The position numbers and the translations under genes were made by a program. The notes under the pieces are model-generated. The model saw only the letters and a program-made list of their open reading frames with translations, had not been told where the DNA came from and ran no database searches. DNA of 64,000 nucleotides from Saccharum officinarum. Taxonomy: Eukaryota > Streptophyta > Magnoliopsida > Poales > Poaceae. Position 1 is the stretch's first letter. The number at the start of each line of letters is the position of its first letter. The stretch spans positions 44,563,880 through 44,627,879 of the forward strand of contig CM036197.1 in assembly GCA_020631735.1 (NCBI GenBank), given 5' to 3'. This document shows, piece by piece, positions 11,489 through 23,280 of the stretch.

Positions 11489-12203
11489 CAGTGGCGGAGC
11501 CAAGGGGCCCGGCAGGGGCCATCCCCCCATATATGCCAACATTTTTTTATTTGTATAATCTTATAATTTTTATTTATATTGTGAAAAAACATAATAAATT
11601 GTTGTTATGTATACCTATTAATATCTTCTACTCCTTTCGTCTAATAAAAAGTGTCATTCTCAATTTGTAAGAAGTAAAATATTTTCAACTTTGACCATAT
11701 ATATATATATATATATAAAGTTTTATTATTTATAGTACATAATTAATATCATTGGATAGATCGTTCAATATATTTTTATAATATAAACTTATTTAAAAAT
11801 ATAAGTATTACTAATATTTTCTAGAAACCTAGTTAAACTTTAGACCAACGCGAATTTCATAGCAACACTTTTTATTGGATGGAGGGAGTAGATAATAAAA
11901 TGATACAAAACACAATTAGATACTAAATTCATCCTTATGAACATCTTCGAAAGATTAAACCGGTAGGTCTCGAGATCTGTGAAGTCACCGTAGAGTCTTG
12001 CTCAATGGGCAATGTTGCATAACACTAAAAGAATAGGACCTTAGATTTTACAATACATATAAAAAAATACGAGCAATTGTGTCAAGTCGATGAATTAACC
12101 TAAACAATCACCATGATAAACTTAATCAGTTGAGCTACGCTTAGTTTTTACAAGTTGTTTTTTTTCTAGTTGGCCCCCTATGTATAATTTCTGGCTCAGC
12201 CTA
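11489..12203. mobile_element. hAT-like element in intron 1 of copy 2
   Basis: The left end reads CAGTGGCGGAGCCAAGG. The right end, read inward, gives TAGGCTGAGCCAG. The flanking octamers CTGCAAAT (11481-11488) and GCACAAAT (12204-12211) agree at five of eight positions, consistent with a decayed 8-bp duplication. There is no coding capacity. A Stowaway-like MITE sits inside. Confidence 0.55.
11631..11888. mobile_element. Stowaway-like MITE
   Basis: The terminal inverted repeats are CTCCTTTCGTCTAATAAAAA on the left and CTCCCTCCATCCAATAAAAA read inward from the right. TA dinucleotides flank both ends (11629-11630 and 11889-11890). The interior is AT-rich and has a short AT run near 11700. It is non-coding and nested in the hAT-like element. 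Confidence 0.8.
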
Positions 12204-13522
12204 GCACAAATTCCGTACAAACGAGAGCACTTATTGTCTACATAAGTAATTGCAGATATGCAAAATTTCGAAACCAACTTCAATGATCATATAGTAGCTA
12301 CAAATTAAAGAAGCCGAATAATAAAATATAACATTTCTTATCTCTTTTTTTCATATATAGTATAGTATAAATACACTAAATTTGATTTTTAGGAGTTCAG
12401 TGTAATTGCATTGTGGAACAACACGGCTTGTCCCATTCTTGCTAACCTTTTGGAAAAGTTTCAACTGCAAGTTCCATCGATTGCACCATTTTCCTCTGCT
12501 AGAGTGTACATAATAATCAACTCAACCATCAACACGCAAATATGGAGAAACTTTTTCTTACTTATTTTGGTTTGAAGTGAACGAGAGGAAATATTCTTGT
12601 TTTTCCTGTTTCATATGGTTTCTAAATACTAGGACATCCCAGTTTAATCTTTCTTATATAATCTTCTTTTTCCATATGTCTATTTTATTTTTTATTAGTT
12701 GACCTCTAAATTTATTATTTTTTTGTTTGTCCTCTAAATTTATCAGAAAGAGCACCAATCTGTTGACATAATTAAAGGTAGGATACCACAGCTTCCTCAA
12801 GTGACATCTTTGATGGTTCATGTTCATCTACATGAGCTTCATTCCTTTGGAAGTAGCATGGCAGCAGATATCTTAGCACAATGTAGTAATCTCAAATACC
12901 TTCGCATATGTTGCACCTTCAAGATGGTTAGTACAATTGCGTTCAAAAAAAATGGTTAGTACAATGACCTAGCTACTTATTCCCATCAAGCCGTTGTTCT
13001 TCATTTATAAATCATTGTTTTTTTTCATCGCATCGAATCAAGCTAATTAATACTTACGCAGGACAACGAATTGAAATCACCTTTCTTATGCGACCATCAC
13101 GACAATTGGAAATCTGATGTGGTCTACTGCCTACCTCACCTCAAGGAAGTCGAGTTTACGGGGTTGGCGGGAACTGAATGCGAACTTTGGTTTGTGCAAT
13201 CCATGCTCGCAATCACCACACAACTTAATAAGGTGACTATAAGTTTTGACCCGGAGTCCATCCTAAAGAATAGGATACATGCTTTTGAGCGTATTACACC
13301 ACTACAAGAACATGGGATGTGGACCTGTTGTCATGAACCTTATTTGTCCTTGGAGTGGAAGCCTTCTCCATGAGTGTGTACTTGCTTGGGTAGTATAATT
13401 ATATTGCAAATAATGAGCCCTAGCTGGTATAATCTGAGAGAGAGTAGTTGCTAGGATAGGACCATAGAGTATTTGCTAGACTGGAACCAGCTGACCCAAA
13501 ACCCAAGTATTATACAGTGTAA

Positions 13523-13751
13523 GGGCATGTTTGGTTCATCCTGTTAAACTTTAACAGGTATTGACCATGTGATTGACCATAGGGTGTTCGGATACTAATA
13601 AAAGACTAATTAGACTTAATAGATTCGTCTCGTAAATTAATCTTAATTTATGCAATTAGTTTCGTAATTAGTCTATATTTAACACTCCATACATGTGTCC
13701 AAACATTCGATGTGATAGGTGTTAAAAAAACCAAGGGAACCAAACACCCTC
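13523..13751. mobile_element. Tourist-like (PIF/Harbinger) MITE
   Basis: The ends are GGGCATGTTTGGTTC and GAACCAAACACCCTC. They are flanked by TAA at 13520-13522 and 13752-13754, the usual 3-bp target duplication. At 229 bp it is typical of the family. It lies just 3' of F-box copy 2. Confidence 0.88.
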
Positions 13752-13872
13752 TAAACAACATGCACCACCTTCATTCTCAGGTTGAAAACTTAAACGTGCC
13801 TACTAGCTGCGGCTTCCAGACTCAACAAATTTCTTTGGAGTCGTCGTTCTGATTGGATTCGATTTGTTAATA

Positions 13873-14110
13873 CTTCCTCCATTCCAAATTATAATTCGTT
13901 TGACTTTTTTATCTCAAGTTTAACCGCTCGTTTTATTCAAAAAGTTTATGCAAACATAATCAAATTTAAGTCATTCTTAAAGAATTTTTGTTAATAATAA
14001 TAAAGTAAGTCACAATAAAAGAAGTGATATTTAACACAAATTTTTTTAATAAGACGAGCGGTCAAATTTAGGGTCAAAAAAGTCAAACAAACTATAATTT
14101 GGAACGGATT
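13873..14110. mobile_element. Stowaway-like MITE
   Basis: The left end is CTTCCTCCATTCCAAATTAT. The right end is ATAATTTGGAACGGATT. TA flanks both (13871-13872 and 14111-14112). Long arms include TTTGACTTTTTT and its complement. It is a common grass MITE family and non-coding. Confidence 0.8.
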
Positions 14111-14111
14111 T

Positions 14112-16424
14112 ATCAGGGCTGGCTCTGAGTTTTTAGAGACCCGGGGCAAAACCTAAATTTAGAGGCCCTTACATACATATGAACTAAACACCTATATATG
14201 AGAAGTGTTGATGGTAAACACTTAACTACATATAAAAAGCAATATTTATAAGAAATAATTTGTACATATTAAAATACTTTAAAATTTTTTGTCTAATGAA
14301 GCGAAGTCATTAATGAAGGTATATTTTAGTTCCTCGACAATAACTATCACCAACTTGCTTGGATCTCTTACAGTGCTTGAATTATTCTTAAAAAAAATTT
14401 ATGTATATATAGACCATCTCTGTGATCATATTAATTCATCTACTCGTGCTTGCTTTTTTTTTCTTTTCACTGTTCGAAGCTTATTTTCATGTTAGGGTGA
14501 TTTTGGCTTTTTGGGACTATACAGATATGCTGCATAGGCTGGGCATACGGCATACCTGGTGTCCTAGTTCCTACGAAGCAGTCGGAGCTACGCCTAGCAT
14601 CGTTTTAGACAGGAGAGTCCGAGATGGCCACCCGCCGGCCGCCACCATTGCCCGTTGGGTGATCGGTTGATCACGTCGGCGTCACAGCGTCGCGTTACTC
14701 GCGTCTCGACAAGACACGTCTCTGCGTCGAGGTGTGGAGCGGCCCAACGATCGTCGACTCGTCGATCGGGAGTCAGCCAGATAGGAGGAGTCGCGAGTTG
14801 TGCCGATTGCCAAAGGCCTTCTCACTTCTCAGGGCAGGCTAGCATTAGCATTTAGAAAGGACGCAAACTGCACTGCTGGGCCTTAACCAAGCAACGGATA
14901 TAATAATACTACTGAATACTCCTACTATAAATCCGATTTATAGTATATATACTTAGCACATAGCGTCCGGGTTCAGCGCGGTAGGCAGGTCAAGTTGGGA
15001 CCAAGAACTGGTTCCACGTCAAGCAGCGAATTGCATTGCATGTATGGAAAACGGACAATTCTTGTACATGGTACTGTAATTCGCAAGTCGCAAGGCACGT
15101 AGCATATATATATAGAGAGAGAGAGCGTGCGCGCGCTGGCTACGGAATAATTTATTTTGTAGCCGAGCACAGCCTGCGGACGTAGACCGACCGGCAACGT
15201 CCCACCCAGCCCCAGGAAATCCGTTGCACGCATGGCTCAATTATTAGCCGGCAATAATTCACCTTCCAACCAGCGCTGGGCCATGTCCCCTAAATCACCG
15301 CCAGTTACACCGCTAAGCGCCATTGTATATTTTACTGACCACAAAACCACCGTGCCACTCTATTTGCTTCGTCCTCCGCCCGGCTGATCCCGTCCGAATG
15401 GGCGATGGCAACGGCGTCGGGGCCTGGTGCTTTCATCGTCAACCCCGGCGACACCTTCATCACAGCTCGTTGACTGCTGGGCGCCATGGCCGGCGGTTGT
15501 GCAGATCACCGGCGGGGGCAGATCCGCGCGTGGAGGCCTGGCCGATGTCCGCCCGCTGACGAATCTAGGACCAGGCGGAGCTCCTGGTGCAGTTCGGCGT
15601 GTGAGCGCCACCTCTGGCCATGCGCGACGGCGGCCCACTCGCGTGAGCGCCCGTGCACGGGAGAAGAGCGACACCAGCCTCTCGCCGCGCCGTCGCCTGT
15701 TGTGCCTTTCGTTGGCTCGTCACTGTGGGCGCGTCGCCGGCACCGAAGGGATGCCTGGTAACCAACTTGCCATAGCACTAGCACGGCAGCTGCATTGGCC
15801 CTTCTCACCTTCCTATTTGCGTTTTGCAGATCCGTGGTTCTGCAAGGTCAGTCAACGAGCAATGCAATGCCATAGCAGAAATTCGGCATCTGCGTGCAGA
15901 TTCAGCATCCTCCTTGATTTGTTCTGCTAGCTATCTCCGGTCTCAGCCTAAAGGTTGTGGTCGCTCGGATTCATGCAGATGCAGAAATTCGCTCCGATCC
16001 ATGCTATTCTTTTTAGGTCAAAATTTCTTGCCGTCATGCAGAGGCCATTTAGTTCGTCATTCTTTACCAGATCAATAGCTGCTGTTTGCAAGCTTGCCGC
16101 TGTGCATTGGGGGTTCATCTTCATGTTGGCAAGCCATATATATCTCTTGAATGATGATTTTCCATAGTTTGTTTAGCCCCTGAACAATGTGAAATGCTAA
16201 TGGTCAATGTGTAATCCAAAGCCATGGGAGAACCCCTTTTTTTCTCTCAAATTTTGGATGCAAATACATTTTATTGATATTCCTACGTGTTCCTTGTTGG
16301 ATTGTCATCCTCTAACTTGATTTTTCGCTGCATAAATGTCCAGACTGCTTGATTTTTTCGTTGCATGTATGTCCAGATTGGTTTCTCTACTCTATCTTTC
16401 ACTACCATACAATTCAATAATTTG
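14112..16424. other. Intergenic, no gene recognised
   Basis: This stretch mixes AT-rich DNA with a GC-rich block at about 15360-15760. The sequence at 14115-14170 (GGGCTGGCTCTGAG, then GACCCGGGGCAAAA) looks like a transposon end. A short TA/GA microsatellite lies near 15105-15132. The open frames in the GC-rich block overlap one another on both strands and show no family I know, apart from a 13-residue oxidase-like match at 15423-15461. Confidence 0.4.
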
Positions 16425-16860
16425 CAGAAATCTCGTAAATAGATTATGTAACTACATGGTCAGAAATATATTTTAGTAAATCAATTTAAAAGTTTCTCGT
16501 GAATCATACTACAAGGGTTAGAAAGGCATAGATTCTAGTAAATATTTTTCAAAAATCTAGTAAATAGAATATCGTAACTACCAGAGGCAGAAAGGCATAG
16601 CTTCTAGTAACCAATTTGCAAATCTAGTAAACAGATTATGGTAACTAATCTAAGGAGGCATCATATATTCTAGTAAATCATTTAAAAATAACAAGATTAT
16701 GGTATTGTGAATCAGACAAATTATCGTAACTACTCAATCATAGGTACTACAATGATTCTAGTAATTAATTTTACATCGTTATTGTTTAGTCACCATGGAT
16801 TATAGTAATTCATACCATATAATTGACATATACTATTGTCGTAACTCGCTGAGGAAATAT
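16425..16860. repeat. Degenerate tandem-like repeats
   Basis: Variants of TAGTAAAT, AGATTATGGTAACTA and GAAAGGCATAG recur irregularly, giving a decayed repeat tract. Unit boundaries cannot be fixed by eye. No coding potential. Confidence 0.5.
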
Positions 16861-17077
16861 CAAATTACGGTTCGGCAGCTCGACTGCATGCAACGAACGC
16901 TACCTGGTCCACACCGCGCGGTCTCTCATGCAGTATTTAATTACTATTATTAATCCGGGCGGTAATCTAGGATCGGTAAATTGAATGACGGGAATTCACG
17001 ACCGCGCGCCGGTGGATGGCTCGGTCAGTTCGGCCTGGCTACAAAATAACGTATCTGTAGCTGGCTATAAAGTATAC

Positions 17078-17109
17078 TCTCCTCTCTCTCTCTCTATATA
17101 TATATATAT
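17078..17109. repeat. CT/TA microsatellite
   Basis: A run of CT dinucleotides passes directly into a run of TA dinucleotides. Confidence 0.9.
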
Positions 17110-17264
17110 GATGCACCAATCCTATAATTTTTTTCTTTTTTTGAGAGAGATGAATGTAATTTCTGATTAATAGTACTTTATATATAAAGAAACGTATGTA
17201 GGCCGCCCGAGAGTCCGCGTCCGAGGCCTTTGCATGGCATCATCGACCAAAAGAGACACATGCG

Positions 17265-18510
17265 AGGCCCACGCCGTAGGTGTACGTTTTTTTATTTTCA
17301 TATAAACCCAAGAAACACCCGATGCAAGTCCCCTTCTCACCCATCGAAGGCCCACGCCGTAGGTGAACGGGGTTTTTTTCAGCACTGGCGCATGGACGTT
17401 TGGACGGATGCCCGCGCCTGCTGCAAGTCTGCAATGCCCGAGCCAGTGCCTACTGCATGCACAGGTGGGCCCGTCCGTGCCTCTTCTCCATGCTTCCCTG
17501 CATCTCGTGCTCTCCACGCCTGCTACGCCGCTACCCTCCATGCATGGTGCCCAAGCATCTATAGCGGGCGGCTACGGCAAGTGACTCACATTACAACATG
17601 CACAACATCCCTGATCTACTTTTGAAATATCCAAATAAAATAATTGCAACATATGTACGAAACAATTACAACATTCAAAATATGTGTTTGAAACATATGC
17701 AAAAACATATGAAAAACGTTTGAAAAACAATTGCAAACATATGCAACATCTAAATAAAAACACTTGCAACATATGTATAAAACATATGCAATATCCAGAT
17801 AAACATACTTGTAACATACGTCTGAAAAAACAGATAAAACATTGGAAACAAATACTTGCAATATATGTGTATAATTTGCAACATATGCAACATCTCGATC
17901 TACTTTTGCAACATCCGCACAAAACACTTGAAATATACCTATGAAACATCTGAAACACTTAAAACATGCTTGCAACATGGGAGAGCCCGGGGCTGGGCGA
18001 TTCTAGCCATCGGGGTCGGAGTCCGCGCCGCGTGAGCACCACTACCGCTATCGCTAGTTGCATCGGGCTTGGCTCGGCTGGGCAAGTGGTGCGAATGCCG
18101 GGTGGGAGTGAGCGGCGCGGGATGGGCGAGCGCGACAGGCGGGAGAGAGCGGCGCGGGATGGGCGCGCGGTAGCCGGGAGGCGGAGTGGGCGCACGGTGT
18201 CCAGACGAGAAGGCCACGGTTGGAGAAGGCTGTCGCGTTGGAAAAGGCAAGCAACGGGCGGGCGACGTGGTGGATGCATCTGCGGTGGTTGCGTGCGACA
18301 GTGGAGAAAGGAAATATCGCTGCATTTTTTTTTGAGAAATCGCATCATACTGAAGGTGGAGCGGAGGAGGCCTGTTAGGTAGGCCTGGGGACGAGCCGTC
18401 TCGACGGAACACGCTCAGATGGACGCTCGGATGCACTATTATTGTTTTTTATTTTCATAATATATAAGACACAAGAAACACCCTATGCAAGTCCTCTTCT
18501 CACCCATCGA
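17265..18510. repeat. Transposon-like insert bounded by a duplicated segment, with GCAACAT repeats
   Basis: A segment containing AAGAAACACCCGATGCAAGT and CTTCTCACCCATCGA (17310-17346) recurs with few changes at about 18470-18509. AGGCCCACGCCGTAGG occurs twice on the left (near 17265 and 17347). Between them, 17590-17975 holds degenerate direct repeats built on TTGCAACATATG and GAAACATATG, followed by a GC-rich block. This looks like a non-coding transposable element of a kind common in grasses, but I cannot name the superfamily. The ORFs here lie in repeat DNA. Confidence 0.5.
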
Positions 18511-18649
18511 ATTGATTAAGGAGAGTAAATTGTTTTTTTTCAAAAAAGGAAAACGAATTTTCCTTCCCTAACAAAATCTTGGTCCAATAGTCAATTCCGA
18601 CCTAGTACTAGTGTGTGGCGCATGTAGCAAAAGCAAAAGTTATTTTGTT

Positions 18650-19641
18650 GGGAAAAGTCCATATTACCTCCCTCAACTTTTCTCAAAGTCTATTTTTCCT
18701 CTCTAGACTTTAAAACCGAGTAAATCACATCCCTTAACTTTTAAAATCATTTGTTTTACCTCCTTGACCTGTTAGAAGCGGTTTTCCAAAGAGGTTTTGT
18801 CTTTTTATTTTTTATTTATTTCAGCTGAATCTTTGAAAAATTATAGTAAATTATAGAAAAATTATAAAATAAAAAATCTAATTTTGTTGGTCTCTATATG
18901 AGTAGATCTACACAGTGAATATATAATATGGTGTGTTTTAGTACAAATTTTTTGCTGTAGTTTTAGATCTATGTTTTTCTGTAATTAATTCATAGCTGCA
19001 ATTTCTATGGTCCAATTGTGGTGAAATTTTTATGGTGGGCTAATTATTGTATGCTTGAACTATAGTAAAAATTTCATACTCATTGGATCATGTATATCTT
19101 ATTTATAGATTTATTTAGGTATATGCTTGTTTATATATTTATAAATACTTTATAACAAGCATACACCTAAATAAATCTATAATTAAGTTATACATAATCC
19201 AATGAGTATAAAATTTTTACTACAGTTCAAGTATAAAATAATTAGACCACCATAAAAGTTTCACCACAATTGGACCATAGAAACTAAAGTTATGAATTAA
19301 TTATAGAGAAACATAGATCTAAATCTACAACAACAAAAATTATACTAAAGCATACCATATTATATATTCACTGTGTAGATCTACTCATGTGAAGTTCAAC
19401 AAAATTGGATTTTTCATTTTATGATTTTTCTTTGATTTACTATGTTTTTTCAAAAATTCAGCCAAAATAAATAAAAAGAAAAAGATAAAACTGCCTTTGA
19501 AAACTACTTATAACCGCTTAGGAAGGTAAAATGAACGATTTGAAAAATTTAGAGAGGTGATTTACCTAGTTTTAAAATTCACAAATAAAAGGTAGACTTC
19601 CGTATAAGTTGAGGAAGGTAACGTGGACTTTTTTTTTTTCC
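18650..19641. mobile_element. Fold-back MULE-type MITE (about 1 kb palindrome)
   Basis: Two arms of roughly 480 bp are inverted copies that meet near 19145. The outer ends are GGGAAAAGTCCATATTACC on the left, and GGAAAAAAAAAAAAGTCC followed by GTTACCTTCC read inward from the right. A perfect 9-bp duplication TATTTTGTT flanks the element (18641-18649 and 19642-19650), which points to the Mutator superfamily. It has no coding region. It lies about 270 bp upstream of F-box copy 3. Confidence 0.88.
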
Positions 19642-19914
19642 TATTTTGTTCGGCTAGGCGGCAACCACTCGAGCTGGACCGAATTCGGCCAAGCCCATTT
19701 TACCAAACGCGCTCCCCCGCTGGCTCCCTCAGCCTCATCATCCGATCATGAACCGGCCGGCCGGCCCCTCCTCAGACCCTAACCCCATTTTTCTCTCCTC
19801 CCCTTCTCCCGTTCACAGTAGAGGCGGCGGCGGCAGAAACCAGAGCCAGTGGCGGCGGCGTCGCCCGCGCGCGCGCCCCTGCGGCCAGCCGGTCACACGT
19901 GCTCGTCCTGCACG

Positions 19915-21738
19915 ATGAGCTTGCGAAGCAGGTCGGGACGACGAAGGGGCAGGGCGGCGACTCTTTCGGCCGGCGGCGTCGATTTGATCAGCAGCCTTAG
20001 CGACGACTTGCTCGTGCGCATCCTAGACCTGCTGCCGGACGCGAGGGACGTCGTGCGCACCGACGCGCTCTCGCGGCGGTGGCGTGGCGTCTGGACGGGG
20101 GTCACCGCCCTCCGCTTCGACTTCTACAGCAGGCCGAAGAAGTTTGCCCCCGGGGCCGCCGAACGGTACCTTTCCTTCGTCAACGACGTTCTCGCGCTTC
20201 GTGCTACCGCAAGTGAGTCCTCTGTCGTCGAGGACCTGGCGATCTCGTTCGACATATTTGGCCAGGAAATAGGACAGCTTGTGCCCCTATCCGTGGAAGC
20301 CGCACAGGGATGGATCCGTTACGCTGCGCAGCAGGAGGTGAAATCGTTCATTTTGAAACTGAAGCTGCCATGGCGGTGGCAGATGGATCATGCAGAACTT
20401 CGGCTGCCTTCTTCTGCAGTGGTACTCGCGTCTCTTACAGAACTTTCACTCAAACATAAAGCTCCCAGCTGATGGTGGCTGCCTCCTCTCCCGTCTCGTG
20501 TCGTCTGCATGCTGCCCGCGCCTGCACAAGCTTCGGCTAGTGAGTTTTAAGCTCTCTATGAAGGAGAAGCTGCTTATTGAGGCAGCCACACTTTTGGAGC
20601 TATTGCTAGAGAGAATGTATGGAGTGCAATTCTTGGAACTCAGGACTCCTAGCCTCCGAGTTCTCCATGTTGAGAAATGCTCCGAGCTCAATGAGTTCAC
20701 GGTCTTGGCTCCAAGGCTGGAGGATCTCATGTTTTGGGTACAACAACCTTTGCATATTGATGACGTCCATGGTCACTTGTCAAGCGTGGGAACCCTTAAG
20801 ATTCAATTGTTCTCACATGGAATGGCTAGCTACGACATAAATTCTAGTAGCATTCATCTAGTGCAATGTTGTAGGTTAACCAGATGCCTTGAAGTGTCTT
20901 TTCGGGTTGTAGAGGTATGTCGTATGCATCACATGAAAATGCCAGTGTCTTCATTTATTTGTTCAATTCATCATGCGCTTTAATTTTTTCTATGGATATG
21001 GATTTAATTTGCCTTAAATCTAGTGAAATAATAAAATGAATCATCCAAAGTACTAAATTTATTTCTTGTTGATAATGTTTCCTTTTTCTACTTTCTCATT
21101 TATGTGTTTGTTTTGAACCTTTCTTAATTCGATCAGACGAAGTATCAAACTGTTGACAGAATCAGAGGGCGGATTCCACCACTTCCTCATGTGACATCCT
21201 TATCAGTTTGTATTAAACTACGGGAACGACATTCCTCTGGACCTAGCGTAGCATGTCTCCTTGCACAATGCAGCAATATTAAATATCTCAGCCTACAGTT
21301 ATGCTACTCCATCTTATCAAAGGTGAGAAAGATGTTCTTCCATCACTCCATATACTAATTGGTTAGAGTTTGTTTCTTGATTTAAGACCCTTCCATGGTC
21401 TACTGCAGAAGAATAACCCAGAACTGGATCTCTTGTGTGACTACAAATGCCATTGGAAATCCAATAACTTCTCCTTAGCGCATCTCCAGGAAGTAGAGTT
21501 CAAGGATTTGATAGGAACCAATTGCGAATTTCAGTTCATTCAATCCATATTGACAGGGGCAACTGGAATTCAAAAGGTAACTATTAGTTTCTATCGATAC
21601 TACTGTCGAGAAGGCAAGGCACATGCTTTCAAAGTTATGCCACCACTAGATGGTGGGTCATGGACTACTTGCATTGACACTAGTTCATCGTACAAGTGGA
21701 GAAGTGAAGACCTTGTCTATGAGTGGACTAGAGAGTAG
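19915..21738 (+). pseudogene. F-box/LRR-FBD gene copy 3 with a frameshift and an internal deletion
   Basis: I prefer the ATG at 19915 (MSLRSRSGRRRGRAATLS) over 19849 because it matches the starts of copies 5 and 6. The F-box is [20 protein letters not shown], then [10 protein letters not shown]. Exon 1 continues with PAAERYLSFV-like sequence and then LASLTELSLK. At about 20450 the frame shifts: homology resumes as NIKLPADGGCLLSRLVSSAC one frame over. About 30 residues present in the sisters before LRLPSSAV are also missing. Exon 1 ends at 20914; exon 2 is 21137-21322 (186 bp, GRIPPLPHVTSL); exon 3 is 21409-21738 with an FBD-type domain (LQEVEFKDLIGTNCEFQF) ending EWTRE. All splice sites are GT-AG. 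Only the 20450 frameshift clearly blocks a full product. Confidence 0.85.
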
Positions 21739-22226
21739 AGACTACAGTTGTAGACACATGTGTTGAATAAGCGTTTGTATGCTATTTCGCTTTCCTTGTT
21801 GACTGTCTATCATAGCTGTATCGTGGGATTCTAGCGTGGAGATCTATTATGAGCAGACTGTCCCTTATAGTTATTTAAAATTCCTTGTATATATCACCCT
21901 GATTTTCTCTTTGTGTGGATTGGATAACAATGAGCATGTTCAACATATTTCTTTTGAAGATCGTATTAGCCCCAATATTCTTTGTGTCAAGATTGCAGCA
22001 ATTCTTTCCTCAAACTTTAGCCAATATCACCTGGGTATTATTTTATTTCCATTTTTTTTTCTCATTTGGCTGGCTTGGAACGCTTTGTATATTCGTGCAC
22101 CAACGAGTAATGCTGTTGAGACATGAAATTCATCATTCATTTATTGAAATTCATAGTTCAGTTATGACATCCTTATTCTAGGTTTGGTGGTGTTGTGCTC
22201 CAGGTAGCAAGCGGTAACCATACAAC
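21739..22226. other. 3' flank of copy 3
   Basis: An AT-rich 3' flank with no recognised gene. The octamer CATACAAC at 22219-22226 is the left target duplication of the next transposon. Confidence 0.5.
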
Positions 22227-23272
22227 TATATATGTCCATGCAGCCCGCAGCCCGACGGCACGGCCCGAAGCACGGTTTTTTGGCCCGGCCCAAGCACGGC
22301 CCGGCCCGATATTGTGCGGGTCCAGGCCGGCCCGGCCCGATGCATAGGGCCGTGCCTGGGCCGCACCCCAGGCACGCGGGCTAGCACGGCACGGCCCGCT
22401 AAATTCACTTCGGCCCGATGTCGGCCCGCATCCCCTATTTATTAATTAATATACTCATAAGATACAGGTTACACAGGATCGTCAGCACGCTCGCGCTCCT
22501 CTAAAAAATCTGAACACTCTTTCCTTATTGGTGGGGACCACTACAACCTTATCACCTCACATCTCCACCTCTCATTTCTTTCTGCTGGGGTCCACAAACC
22601 TTATCACTTCAGATTCCATCGCCTCACCAGTTCAGCTCCAGTTCATTTCGATTTCCGTCCGCCCACCGCACTAGCATGTCCCTCGTTCTCTCTCTCCTTT
22701 GATTTCTCTCATATTTGAGCAAACCATGGACGAGCACGAGCAGCCAGGGGCAACCTCAATAGCGGCGTGCGGCCCTGCAGAGAAGTCGCGAGGAGGAGCA
22801 GGTTGGAGCCACGTGCGGCCGCGCGGGCATGGCCTCGCGCTGCTGCAGCACGTCCTTGGTGTCGTCTGCGGCGAGGAGGCGGTGGCGTGCGCCCTGACGC
22901 TGTTGGCTTGTGACAACTAACAAGGAGGCACGGGTCGCCGGGTCAGAGGCTCCTCAGGGGCGAGCGCGCCGTGGCCGCCGCCGCCTCCGCGGCTCGCGTA
23001 GCTGCCCCTGCCTCCCCTTCCCCCATCTCTCTCTGTGTTGGCATTCTGTGGGCCTCGGGCTGGCTCGGCCCGTTGGCCGTGGCATGCTTTTTTGGGCCAG
23101 CCCGACACGAAAAGCGGCCCGACAGGCCGTGCTTGGGCCGTCGGCCAGGCACGAAGCCCAGGTCGGCACGGCCCGGGAGGCACGACGTGCCGTGTCGGCC
23201 CGATCCCCTGTGGGCCGTGCCTAGCATGGGCCCGTGCCGGGCCAGACCGGGCCGGCCCATTGGCCATCTATA
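22227..23272. mobile_element. GC-rich non-autonomous hAT-like element
   Basis: A perfect 8-bp duplication CATACAAC flanks the element (22219-22226 and 23273-23280). The ends are short imperfect inverted repeats: TATATATGTCCATGCA on the left, and TATAGATGGCCAATGG read inward from the right. Both subterminal regions are dense in GGCCCG and GGGCCGTGCC motifs in opposite orientation and would fold on each other. A central ORF at 22699-22920 (MISLIFEQTMDEHEQPGATS) is of unknown origin. It could be captured host sequence or chance. No transposase is present. Confidence 0.8.
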
Positions 23273-23280
23273 CATACAAC

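Larger units (their letters stand above)
10047..13373 (+). pseudogene. F-box/LRR-FBD gene copy 2, F-box cut by a 13-bp deletion
   Basis: The natural start appears to be ATG 10072 (MNDDVCRMSKRATASA), leading into GDLISGLGDDVLVHILELL. Near 10213-10217 about 13 bp found in the sister copies are missing, so the ALSRR segment is lost and the frame shifts. The rest of exon 1 is open in the frame of ATG 10047: RWRGLWTRLPALRFAS, leucine-rich segments, LRLRTPGLRVLRTADC, to LYVLK at 11210. Exon 2 is 12747-12926 (KEHQSVDIIKGRIPQLPQVT) and exon 3 13062-13373 (FBD: LKEVEFTGLAGTECELWFVQ). Splice sites are canonical and phase 0. Starting at 10047, a 551-residue protein could be made with an unrelated N-terminus and no working F-box. 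Of all the copies this one has the fewest visible lesions, so expression of an F-box-less LRR/FBD protein cannot be excluded. Confidence 0.85.

Noticed and set aside
15323..15930. A protein gene in the GC-rich block
   Set aside because: Several frames are open on both strands, none has a full domain, and only a 13-residue oxidase-like match was seen.
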